NCBI RefSeq assembly: GCF_016125575.1
Contig: NZ_WGLM01000004.1
Coordinates: 560,501 to 624,500, forward strand
Origin: Limimaricola sp.
GTDB lineage: Bacteria > Pseudomonadota > Alphaproteobacteria > Rhodobacterales > Rhodobacteraceae
DNA length: 64,000 nucleotides
Reading direction: 5' to 3'
Shown here: positions 25,131 to 32,666 of the stretch, piece after piece
How positions within the stretch are numbered: position 1 is the stretch's first letter
Layout: every line of letters starts with the position of its first letter
Position numbers and translations under genes: made by a program
Notes under the pieces: model-generated
Told to the model about the DNA's origin: nothing
Database searches by the model: none
Seen by the model: only the letters and a program-made list of their open reading frames with translations

Positions 25131-25724
25131 ATGAACGCCCCCGATCCGTCACCCCGCAACGAGGCGCTTGTGCTGATCGATTTTCAGCGCGGCTTTGACG
25201 ATCCTTGGTGGGGACCGCGCAACAACCCTGAAGCCGAGGACAACGCGTTGCGGCTGTTGGCGGCCTTCCGGCAGCAGGGGCTTGCGGTCTTTCATGTCCG
25301 GCACCTGAGCACCGAAGCGGGCTCTCCTCTGGCCGGACAGGGGGCCAGGTTCAAGGACGGCTTTGGGCCGGTGCCGGGTGAGGTCCTGATTGAAAAGACC
25401 GTCAACTCCGCCTTCATCGGAACCGATCTCGAGGCGCAGTTGCGCAAGCGGGAGATCGGACACCTGACCATCTGCGGGCTGACCACACCGCATTGCGTGT
25501 CCACCACCACCCGGATGGCAGCCAATCTGGGTTGGCCCGTGACACTTGTGCACGATGCTTGCGCGGCCTTTGCGCGGAACGCCGATACCAGCTTCGACAA
25601 TGGACCGGCCTTTGCGCCCGAAGAGATCCATCGCGCGGCATTGGCCCAACTGCACGGGGAATTCGCAAACGTTACGGCAACCGATGCTGTGCTAGGCCGG
25701 ATCACGGGCGATATGCACTCCTAA
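25131..25724 (+). CDS. Isochorismatase-like cysteine hydrolase
   Basis: A 197-residue cytoplasmic hydrolase with the family triad: Asp17 in VLIDFQRG, Lys89 in LIEKTVNSAF and Cys122 in GLTTPHCVSTT, with the cis-peptide-like segment preceding the Cys. Members hydrolyse amides or vinyl ethers (nicotinamidase, N-carbamoylsarcosine amidase, isochorismatase); the specific substrate is not deducible. It follows the fusion gene by 107 bp, with AAGGAG 8 bp before the ATG, and precedes a YciI gene on the same strand. Confidence 0.9.
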   Translation: MNAPDPSPRNEALVLIDFQRGFDDPWWGPRNNPEAEDNALRLLAAFRQQGLAVFHVRHLSTEAGSPLAGQGARFKDGFGPVPGEVLIEKTVNSAFIGTDLEAQLRKREIGHLTICGLTTPHCVSTTTRMAANLGWPVTLVHDACAAFARNADTSFDNGPAFAPEEIHRAALAQLHGEFANVTATDAVLGRITGDMHS

Positions 25725-25765
25725 ACGTTCCAGACACCCCGCCAATTCGGTCAGGAGTAACCTTC

Positions 25766-26098
25766 ATGTTCATCGTTTCATTGACCTACACGGCGCCCCT
25801 TGCGGACATCGACGCCAACCTTGTCGCCCATCGCGCGTTTCTCGACAGGCACTTCGCCACGGGCGCCTTTCTGGCCTCCGGCCCCAAGCAGCCGCGCACC
25901 GGAGGGGTCATCCTTGCCACAGTGGCCGATCGCGCCACTCTCGAACGGATCCTGGATGAAGACCCGTTCAAGCGACAAGACCTTGCACAGTATGCCGTCG
26001 AGGAATTCGACATCACCCGCCATCACCCAGCCCTGCCCGCACTCGTGCGGGATCGCCTTCTCCTGAAGGTGGGCGCGGAGGTCCCGAAGACCAGATGA
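25766..26098 (+). CDS. YciI-family protein
   Basis: A 110-residue small protein of the YciI (dimeric alpha/beta barrel) family. It starts FIVSLTYTAPL, contains the conserved HRAFLDRHFATGAFLASGP helix-turn and ends in a DPF...YAVEEFDIT strand. The conserved His and Asp of the putative active site are visible (AHRAFLD; EDPFKRQD). Function unproven; some members act in chlorocatechol pathways. CAGGAG lies 8 bp upstream of ATG 25766. It is probably cotranscribed with the isochorismatase-like gene (41 bp gap). Confidence 0.85.
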   Translation: MFIVSLTYTAPLADIDANLVAHRAFLDRHFATGAFLASGPKQPRTGGVILATVADRATLERILDEDPFKRQDLAQYAVEEFDITRHHPALPALVRDRLLLKVGAEVPKTR

Positions 26099-26246
26099 AC
26101 CGGACCGTCTCGTGGCAGATCTTGATGCCGCTGGCGCAGGATTATGCCGGCCTGCCCTACCTAGGGCGAGGCCACGCGGGGGCGGGCAATCTCAGGCGCC
26201 GGCACCAAACGCGTGTATTGGCCGGGCCCAATCCGCCGGATCGGCG

Positions 26247-27761
26247 TCAGAAGCCCGGGAAGAAATCTGTCTTGATCTGGCGACGCGGAATGCCGCAGGC
26301 GGACAACTCACGCCGCAGGTTGGTCACCATCAGCTGCGGGCCGGAAACGTAGATCGTCCGCTCGCCCAGGTCGGGAACCTCACGCTGCAGCAATTCGGAA
26401 TCGATAAAGCCGGACAGGTGGTTGTGAAGCTCCGGCGGATCATCAGAAATGACGTGCTTGGTGCACAGCCCGATCTCGCGCCCGGCCCGCTCAAGCAAAT
26501 CCCCATAGGCGATGTCGGCCGCGTGGCGGTTGCCGTATAGCAGGATTGCGTCGCGGGTTTGGTGCCGGTTCAGCAGGTGCTGGATCATGCTGCGAAACGG
26601 CGTAATCCCGATCCCGCCTGCAATGAACAAAAGCTTGCGCTCCGGGTCGCGTGGCAGTGTGAAATTACCGGCAATCTGAGAGCCGAAGATGACGTCACCG
26701 GGTTGCATCGACGAAAGCTGGCGTTTGAAAGCGCTCGGCTCGGGGTAAAACTTGACGCCAAGGCGGACGTGATCTTCCCCCGGGGCCGAAGCGATGGTGA
26801 AGGACCGGCGGTTGCCGCGGTTGTCTTGTGCCGGAACCTGCAAGGTCCAGTCCAGGTATTGCCCCGCGACGAAATTCAGCGACCGGTCGGAGCGGAAGAC
26901 GAATTCCTGGCACTCTGCCGCGATCTGCTCGATCTTCAGCAGGGTCATACGGAACCGTCCCTTTGGGCTGACCGACCACGCAAAGAGGTTGCCGACGAGG
27001 AATGCCGCCTCGGGCGAAAAGAAGAAATGGCCGATATGAATGCCATGCGCCGAGAGGAGCCCGACGATCACGCCGTAGACCAGGCGGGAATACCTGCCAT
27101 GCGCGGCCGTCATCGGCTCGGTCAGCATGACGAAACCGGCAAAGAACAGCGGCGAATAAAGAAGGCTTTGCTGCAGGGCGATCGGCATCATCCCGGGCGG
27201 CGTGGCAAGAACCGTCACGGCGAGATTGCTGAGCACATAGGCCGCGATCATGTCGAAGCGACGGACCTTCTGGGTCACGAGAAGCCCGCCGAGCACGACG
27301 ACGACCAGCATGATCGGGCTGCTGCTGACCCACCAGACCGCCGGCCGGCCAAGCGCGACCCCGGCCGCGACAGCGCCGATCGCGACCGGGTTGAAAATGT
27401 GCTTGTGGCCGACGGTCAGCAGAAACTTCGAGCCGATGGCGACCAGTGCGGCAAGGACCAGCGCCGCGATGCCCATCAGGTCGGTCGGGGCGGCGGGTGG
27501 CATGACGAGGGCAAGGATAAGGGCCGTGATCAGGGCCGACTCGCGGTTCACCGGGATGTGGAGGAGCGCGGCAAAGATCCGGTTGGTTCCCCAGCACGCA
27601 ACGGTGAGCACCACGAGCGAGAAGATCAACGCGAAGGGCGCGAGGAATATCCGGCCGGTGAACCCAAGGGCAAGGCCGACGACAAGCATGGCGCCCAGAT
27701 AGTAAAGCATCAGCCGGTACATGGTGATGCCGTTCAATAGGCGTGCGGAAAGCGAGTTCAT
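26247..27761 (-). CDS. RnfD/NqrB-like membrane domain fused to ferredoxin-NAD(P)+ reductase
   Basis: A 504-residue fusion. Residues 1-270 form about eight to nine membrane segments with RnfD/NqrB traits (VGHKHIFNPVAIGAVAAG and VMLTEPMTAAHGRYSR). Residues 272-504 form a ferredoxin reductase-type domain: FAD motif RRSFTIAS, a VKFYPEPSAFKRQL segment, NAD(P) motif LFIAGGIGITPFRSMI and the C-terminal YVSGPQLMV. It probably carries electrons between cytoplasmic NAD(P)H and an extracytoplasmic flavin acceptor. No SGAT flavinylation motif is seen in the membrane part. ATG 27761 overlaps the apbE stop by 4 bp. The upstream FMN-binding protein is the likely partner. Confidence 0.85.
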   Translation of the reverse strand: MNSLSARLLNGITMYRLMLYYLGAMLVVGLALGFTGRIFLAPFALIFSLVVLTVACWGTNRIFAALLHIPVNRESALITALILALVMPPAAPTDLMGIAALVLAALVAIGSKFLLTVGHKHIFNPVAIGAVAAGVALGRPAVWWVSSSPIMLVVVVLGGLLVTQKVRRFDMIAAYVLSNLAVTVLATPPGMMPIALQQSLLYSPLFFAGFVMLTEPMTAAHGRYSRLVYGVIVGLLSAHGIHIGHFFFSPEAAFLVGNLFAWSVSPKGRFRMTLLKIEQIAAECQEFVFRSDRSLNFVAGQYLDWTLQVPAQDNRGNRRSFTIASAPGEDHVRLGVKFYPEPSAFKRQLSSMQPGDVIFGSQIAGNFTLPRDPERKLLFIAGGIGITPFRSMIQHLLNRHQTRDAILLYGNRHAADIAYGDLLERAGREIGLCTKHVISDDPPELHNHLSGFIDSELLQREVPDLGERTIYVSGPQLMVTNLRRELSACGIPRRQIKTDFFPGF

Positions 27762-28504
27762 GTGATGACAAACTCCTTGAAACCCGTGGTCTGCAGCGCT
27801 GTGCCGTCGGGGTGGACGACATAGCCCTCGAACTGCGGTGTCGATTCGATGAAGTGAATGCCGCGCGGCCCCATCGCGAAGGCGGCCGTGGCATAAAGAT
27901 CGGCAGCGAGCACGTCCGGCCCGATGACGGTCAGGCTGACGATTGCCGAGATCCTCTGTCCGGGCGTGTGCGGATCATAGATATGGTCGCCACGGATGTA
28001 GCTGCCGGACGTCGCGATGCCGCGCCCCTTGGGCGCCACCGCCTTGATGATCTCGTCCATGTTGAACGGATTGCGGATGCCGATCACCCAAGGCTGACCG
28101 TCGCCATCGACGCCACCAGTCTGAATGTCGCCACCCGCATCGACGTAGAAATCGTCGATTCCGGCGGCGGCGACCCTGTCGGCCTCGCGCTGGATCGCCC
28201 AGCCCTTGACGACGCCGGAAGGGTCGAACTGGCCGTCCGGCCGACGGATGTCAAAATAGCCGTCCGTGGCCTTGCGCATGCGCTCAGCGAGGGCCAGCAC
28301 CTCGGCCATCTCGGGGCTGGCCTCTTCTGGCCGGCGCCTGCCGGCGTTGATCGCGCTGACCTCGCTGTCATCGCGGTAGGGGCTGAAGCGCGCATCCACC
28401 TGCATGAAGCCGGCAAAGACGGCCTCGATCATCCCGGCGCGATCGGCCCCGGGAATGTCGACCGTGATCGGCATACCCATGATCAGTCGTGTGTCCCGGG
28501 CCAT
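27758..28504 (-). CDS. apbE: FAD:protein FMN transferase, short form
   Basis: ApbE attaches FMN covalently to a Thr/Ser of target proteins using FAD and Mg2+. The 248-residue protein keeps the family motifs: MGMPITV near the N-terminus, DARFSPYRDDSEVSAIN, DPSGVVKGWAIQ, DAGGDIQTGG, GIATSGSYIRGDHIYDPHTPG and DVLAADLYATAAF. It is shorter than the usual 320-350 residues and has no signal peptide or lipobox, so it looks cytoplasmic. It lies 6 bp after the FMN-binding protein gene and overlaps the reductase gene, so all three are one operon. Confidence 0.92.
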   Translation of the reverse strand: MARDTRLIMGMPITVDIPGADRAGMIEAVFAGFMQVDARFSPYRDDSEVSAINAGRRRPEEASPEMAEVLALAERMRKATDGYFDIRRPDGQFDPSGVVKGWAIQREADRVAAAGIDDFYVDAGGDIQTGGVDGDGQPWVIGIRNPFNMDEIIKAVAPKGRGIATSGSYIRGDHIYDPHTPGQRISAIVSLTVIGPDVLAADLYATAAFAMGPRGIHFIESTPQFEGYVVHPDGTALQTTGFKEFVIT

Positions 28505-28510
28505 CGTCGG

Positions 28511-28948
28511 TCAGCTGGTCGCCTTCTTGAGCGCCCCTTGGGCGGACATCGCGAAGGCCTCGCTGGTCAGCGTTGCGCCCGACACGCCCGAGATCCGCAG
28601 GCTTTGGGCCTGGATCAGCTCTGACTCGAGAATCGGGAGGGCGTGGGTGTTGATGTACACGCTGGTACTGTAGTCGTTGGGGTAGCGCAGGATGTCGACC
28701 GACGAGATACTGCCGTTCCTGATGTTCAGTTTTACCTGAACGTAACCGTAGTACTGGTAGATCGACGGGCCGGTATAGCTGCCGTCACGAAGAGATCCGC
28801 TGGTGATGGCCTGCGCTGGCTGGGGCGCGGGAATCTGGGCCGGTGCCGGATTCCAATCCCACAGGAAACCTGCGGAAGCGGCGCTTGCGATGGTCGCCAA
28901 CGCTGTTGCTGAGACGGCCAGCTTCAAGGTTCTGCTATTGATCTTCAT
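28511..28948 (-). CDS. Exported FMN-binding domain protein, ApbE target
   Basis: A 145-residue protein with a Sec signal (KINSRTLKL, hydrophobic core, ASA-GFLW), a Pro/Ala linker and an FMN_bind domain. The flavinylation motif reads ISGVSGATLTS with Thr126 as the expected FMN acceptor, and the DGSYTG motif common in this domain is at residues 55-60. It should be a periplasmic one-flavin electron carrier loaded by ApbE. ATG 28948 has GGAGG 5 bp upstream; the longer frame to 29032 lacks support. First gene of the three-gene module. Confidence 0.88.
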   Translation of the reverse strand: MKINSRTLKLAVSATALATIASAASAGFLWDWNPAPAQIPAPQPAQAITSGSLRDGSYTGPSIYQYYGYVQVKLNIRNGSISSVDILRYPNDYSTSVYINTHALPILESELIQAQSLRISGVSGATLTSEAFAMSAQGALKKATS

Positions 28949-29230
28949 CTTGCCTCCTCGGCTCTTCCGTGCGTGGAAGAGCCATGAACGATTGCGCGGC
29001 AAAGTCGTGCGCGGGCATGGCGTTATCGCCAAGTCGGCTTCTTTCTAACTGGTGATTCTGACGGGCAGCTTACGGGCCAAGTAGCATTCCCGTGAGGTGT
29101 GCGAGACCGGGGCCGCCGACCCTCGACCCGGTCGGACACAGGCGAGGCGCCCGGCGCATGGCAGACATGCACCGTCGGGCCTGACGCTGCGTAATTTGGA
29201 TTGCCAGATAGATGCGCTAAGGAGAATGCC

Positions 29231-29809
29231 ATGCTTGATACCATGACCAACCCCGTGACCGTCCGCTCCGAAGGGCTGCCCGACGAGATGCGCCTGTTGC
29301 TTGACGCCTACCCGCGCGACAGTTGGGGCGCCCATCCCGGTTTCCGCGAGAAGACCCGCCAATGGCTGGGTGCGCACCGGATGTTTCGTCAGATGGCCGA
29401 TCGCATCGGCCGTGATGCCGAGGGCTATCTGGACGCGACGGTTGCGCCCGAGGATTACGCCGTGCGCCTGTCCCGTGTCGGTGGCGCGCTGGTTGGCAAC
29501 CTGCATGGCCACCACGGCTGGGAGGATCACAGCTACTTTCCCGAACTGTCGGCTGCCGATCCGCGCTTTGACGCAGGTCTCGAGGTGCTGGAACAGGACC
29601 ATGCCGATCTTGACCAGGTGCTGGACGTGTTCACCAGGACGGCCAACCGCGCGATCAAGCTGATCCAACTGGATGAAACCCAGGCCCGCGACGAGATTGG
29701 CCGGCTGCACGGTACGGCCGAAACCATCAAGGCGTTTCTCGCGCGGCACCTGACCGACGAGGAAGAGCTTGCCGTGCCGATCATCCTGCACCACCGTTTG
29801 CGCGGATGA
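29231..29809 (+). CDS. Hemerythrin (HHE cation-binding) domain protein
   Basis: A 192-residue protein with His/Glu clusters typical of bacterial HHE domains: LGAHRMFRQM, NLHGHHGWEDHSYFPEL, LEQDHADLDQVL and HLTDEEELAVPIIL. Such proteins bind a di-iron centre and act in O2, NO or metal handling. There is no signal peptide. The start MLDTMTN at 29231 has GGAG 6 bp upstream. It precedes the glutathione transferase gene by 10 bp, so the two form an operon divergent from the flavin module (282 bp between). Confidence 0.85.
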   Translation: MLDTMTNPVTVRSEGLPDEMRLLLDAYPRDSWGAHPGFREKTRQWLGAHRMFRQMADRIGRDAEGYLDATVAPEDYAVRLSRVGGALVGNLHGHHGWEDHSYFPELSAADPRFDAGLEVLEQDHADLDQVLDVFTRTANRAIKLIQLDETQARDEIGRLHGTAETIKAFLARHLTDEEELAVPIILHHRLRG

Positions 29810-29819
29810 GGAGGCAGCG

Positions 29820-30851
29820 ATGATCAAGGCAGGTGACGATGCCTCGGTCCAAGAAGACCAGAGCGACGCCGCCAACCGCCGCGCACGGGGCGAATTCGTG
29901 CGCGGCGTCAGCGGCTTTCGCCATGCCATCGGCGATCGCGATTTCCCGGCAGAGCCCGGGCGCTATCATCTGTTCGTCGCGCTGAACTGCCCGTGGTGTC
30001 ACCGCGTGACGCTGGCCCGTGGCATCCTTGGCCTGCGCGACAGCATCACGATGGACGTGGCCTTTCCCAACCGCACCGGCGAGGATGACCCGGCGGGCCC
30101 GAACCTGTGGGAATTCCGCCCCGATCGGGTGGCGACCCTTACCGGCGCGCCGCTGCCTGAATGCACAGCCGAGACTGGAACCGGCCAGCGATACCGGCTT
30201 GCCAAGCAAATCTACCGCGCCGAGGGATCCGAGGAACAATCGGTTCCGATCCTCTATGACAAGCAGTCCGGCCACATCGTCAACAACGAAAGCGCCGACA
30301 TCCTGCGCATGTTGGATGCGAACGCAGAGGCGCTTGGCAGCAGTTTGACAGGCGGTGATCGGCCCGATCTTTATCCCGATATCGCCGACCTGCGCGCCGA
30401 GATCGACGGGCTGAACGAACTGATCTATACCGCCATCAACAACGGCGCCTACAAGGCGGGTTTCTCGGCGGACCAGTCCGTTTATGCCACCGCCTTCAAC
30501 GCCTATTTCGAGGCACTGGCGCATCTGGAACACCGGCTCAGCGATGGCCGCCCGTTCCTGACCGGCCAGACTTTCACCGAAGCCGACCTGCGTCTATTCC
30601 CGACGCTCTACCGGCACGATCCGGTCTACTATGTCCGGATGAAGCTGAACGGTGCGCGCATTCTGGATTACCCGCATCTCTGGCGCTGGCTGTGCCGGGT
30701 TCACGCGCTGCCCGGCGTCGCCGAAAGCGGGTCTCTGATTCACTGCAGGCAAGGATATTTTGGCAGATCGTGGAACGGCGTCGTCCCGTTGGGACCGCTC
30801 AAGCCCATGCGCTATCCCCAAGCCTACGGACATCCCGAACTTGTCGACTAG
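29820..30851 (+). CDS. Glutathionyl-hydroquinone reductase, Xi-class glutathione transferase
   Basis: A 343-residue protein of the ECM4/YqjG family. It has the catalytic Cys motif NCPWCHRVTLARGIL near residue 55, the GEEQSVPILYDKQSGHIVNNESADI thioredoxin-fold segment (only partly quoted: SVPILYDK...NNES), and the C-terminal helical domain with FNAYFEALAHLE and RYPQAYG-like tail. It reduces glutathionyl-hydroquinones and keeps quinones reduced in the cytoplasm. GGAGG precedes the ATG. Its pairing with a hemerythrin gene and a nearby flavin electron carrier suggests a role in redox stress, which is inference. Confidence 0.92.
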   Translation: MIKAGDDASVQEDQSDAANRRARGEFVRGVSGFRHAIGDRDFPAEPGRYHLFVALNCPWCHRVTLARGILGLRDSITMDVAFPNRTGEDDPAGPNLWEFRPDRVATLTGAPLPECTAETGTGQRYRLAKQIYRAEGSEEQSVPILYDKQSGHIVNNESADILRMLDANAEALGSSLTGGDRPDLYPDIADLRAEIDGLNELIYTAINNGAYKAGFSADQSVYATAFNAYFEALAHLEHRLSDGRPFLTGQTFTEADLRLFPTLYRHDPVYYVRMKLNGARILDYPHLWRWLCRVHALPGVAESGSLIHCRQGYFGRSWNGVVPLGPLKPMRYPQAYGHPELVD

Positions 30852-30952
30852 ATCAGTTGCCGCAGGTTCCGGACGAAAGGTCGCCGCTTCGGCTGGTGTT
30901 TGATCCCGAACATTGACCGCCTGTGAGGCGGCAAAGTGTCATCTGGTCTCCG

Positions 30953-31756
30953 CTACCACAGCTTTCCTTTTTCGGTCAGGAATCGTTGTGTCACAACCGC
31001 TTCCTGCCGCAGCATCAGCTGTTTGGCGCTGCGCATATGCTGGCGCATCACGTCGCGCGCCACCGTCGCATCGCCATCACGCAGCGCGGCCAGTAACTGC
31101 GACTGGTACGCGACGCCGCTGGCCCAGAGTTCGTGATTTGGCGGGTCGTAAAGCCTGCGCGTGACCGTGATCTCGCTCAGAATGTTGGCGGTGAACCGGA
31201 TCAGGAAGCGCAAAAGCGGATTGCCCGACATCTCGGCCAGCACGGCGTGAAACCGCAGCGAGGCGACATGCTGATCCCGTTCTTCCTCGGCATTGGCCGC
31301 GGGTGCTTCATAACTGCTGATCACCGCCTCCAGCGCCTGAAGCTGCGCATCGCTCAGCTGACCTGCAAGGTTTGCGGCAAGCTCTGGTTCAAGCGCTTCA
31401 CGGACCTGGTAGATGTCGTCGATGGTCAGCTTCTGGAAATAGAAGTAATTGCCCAGCAGCGCCGCTGCGCGCTCTTCGACGACCTCGTTGACGAAAACCC
31501 CGCCGCCCGGACCGGTGCGCGACCGAACAAGACCCTGCGCTTCGAGGATGCGGATCGCCTCGCGGATCGTGCCCTTGGCCATGCCGAAACGGGCGATCAG
31601 GCTCGCTTCGGACGGCAGCCGCTCGCCCGGCTGCCACCCTTCGGTCATCACCCAGTCCTTGATCGCCTCGGCCACCCGTTGAGGCCGCGACAACCGGGGC
31701 GCAGGCAGCGTTTCAGGGCGCAAGGGGGTGGTGGCAGGCGGCAAACTGGTCTCCAT
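30953..31756 (-). CDS. GntR/FadR-family transcriptional regulator
   Basis: A 267-residue regulator: N-terminal winged helix (GERLPSEASLIARFGMAKGTIREAIRILEAQGLV, residues 45-80, split in family pattern) and a C-terminal FCD helical ligand-binding domain with conserved His and Asp (RFHAVLAEMSGNPLL). ATG 31756 lies 44 bp inside the end of the upstream ATPase gene with no clear ribosome binding site, so a start nearer PRLSRPQRVAEAIK is possible. It is the last gene of the peptide-type ABC operon and is the likely local regulator, acting at the AT-rich palindromes near 37.17 kb. Confidence 0.9.
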   Translation of the reverse strand: METSLPPATTPLRPETLPAPRLSRPQRVAEAIKDWVMTEGWQPGERLPSEASLIARFGMAKGTIREAIRILEAQGLVRSRTGPGGGVFVNEVVEERAAALLGNYFYFQKLTIDDIYQVREALEPELAANLAGQLSDAQLQALEAVISSYEAPAANAEEERDQHVASLRFHAVLAEMSGNPLLRFLIRFTANILSEITVTRRLYDPPNHELWASGVAYQSQLLAALRDGDATVARDVMRQHMRSAKQLMLRQEAVVTQRFLTEKGKLW

Positions 31757-32666
31757 CAATGATGCGCAGAGGTGGCGTATCGCGCCTGCAAATCTCGGTT
31801 GCAGCCGGGCAGCGACTGGCAAAGGCGCAACCCGGCGGCGGGTTCAGCGGATCGGGCAATTCGCCCTCGGCCCCTTTCAGCAATGGTCGGCCAACGGCAG
31901 GCGCACTGTCGGCCAACAGCTTGGTATAGGGGTGGCGGGGCGATGCAAAGACCCGTTCCGCCGGACCGCTTTCCACCACGGTGCCGAAATAAAGCACCAC
32001 GATGCGGTCGCTGACCGCCTCGACCACCGCCAGATCGTGGCTGATGAACAGGTAGGTCAGATCAAGTTGCGCCTTGAGATCGGCCAGCAGGTTCAGCACC
32101 TGCGCCTGCACCGAAACATCCAGCGCCGAAACGGGCTCGTCCAGCACCAGGATGCGGGGGGCGGCCGCCAACGCGCGGGCGATGCCGATGCGTTGGGCCT
32201 GCCCGCCGGAAAACTCGTGCGGGTAACGATCAAGGAATTCGGCCCGCAGGTTGACCGCATCCAGCAGTTCGGCGATGCGGGCCGCTCGCGCGGGCGCGTC
32301 CATCCGGTAGAGCAGCCGCAACGGCGCGTCGAGGATCTGGCGGATCGTCTGGCGCGGGTTCAGGCAGCCCGAGGGATCCTGGAACACATATTGGATCATC
32401 CGGCCGAAGACCGCCGGATCGGCCCGGTCCAGCGCGGTGCCGTCAATCTCGATGCTGCCGCCACTGGGCGGCATCAGCCCGACCAGCATCCGCGCCAACG
32501 TGGATTTGCCACACCCGCTTTCGCCGACGATGCCCAGCGTTTCGCCCTGTTCCACCGTAATCGAGGTCGGCCGCAGCGCGTGGACGAACCCGCGCGGGGC
32601 CCCCAGCAGGCGCCGCCCGACCGGGAAAGACTTGGACAGATCGCGCGTCTGCAACATCACGCTCAT
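31713..32666 (-). CDS. Peptide-type ABC transporter ATPase (DppF/OppF-like)
   Basis: A 317-residue ATP-binding subunit with Walker [10 protein letters not shown], signature FSGGQAQRIGIARALA, Walker [13 protein letters not shown] and the C-terminal oligopeptide-transporter extension with the Cys-rich motif GCAFASRCPAATEIC seen in Opp/Dpp ATPases. It powers import together with the permease-ATPase fusion encoded upstream; their genes overlap by 4 bp (ATGA). Substrates of such importers range over peptides, nickel and ureido compounds. Confidence 0.95.
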   Translation of the reverse strand: MSVMLQTRDLSKSFPVGRRLLGAPRGFVHALRPTSITVEQGETLGIVGESGCGKSTLARMLVGLMPPSGGSIEIDGTALDRADPAVFGRMIQYVFQDPSGCLNPRQTIRQILDAPLRLLYRMDAPARAARIAELLDAVNLRAEFLDRYPHEFSGGQAQRIGIARALAAAPRILVLDEPVSALDVSVQAQVLNLLADLKAQLDLTYLFISHDLAVVEAVSDRIVVLYFGTVVESGPAERVFASPRHPYTKLLADSAPAVGRPLLKGAEGELPDPLNPPPGCAFASRCPAATEICRRDTPPLRIIDGDQFAACHHPLAP

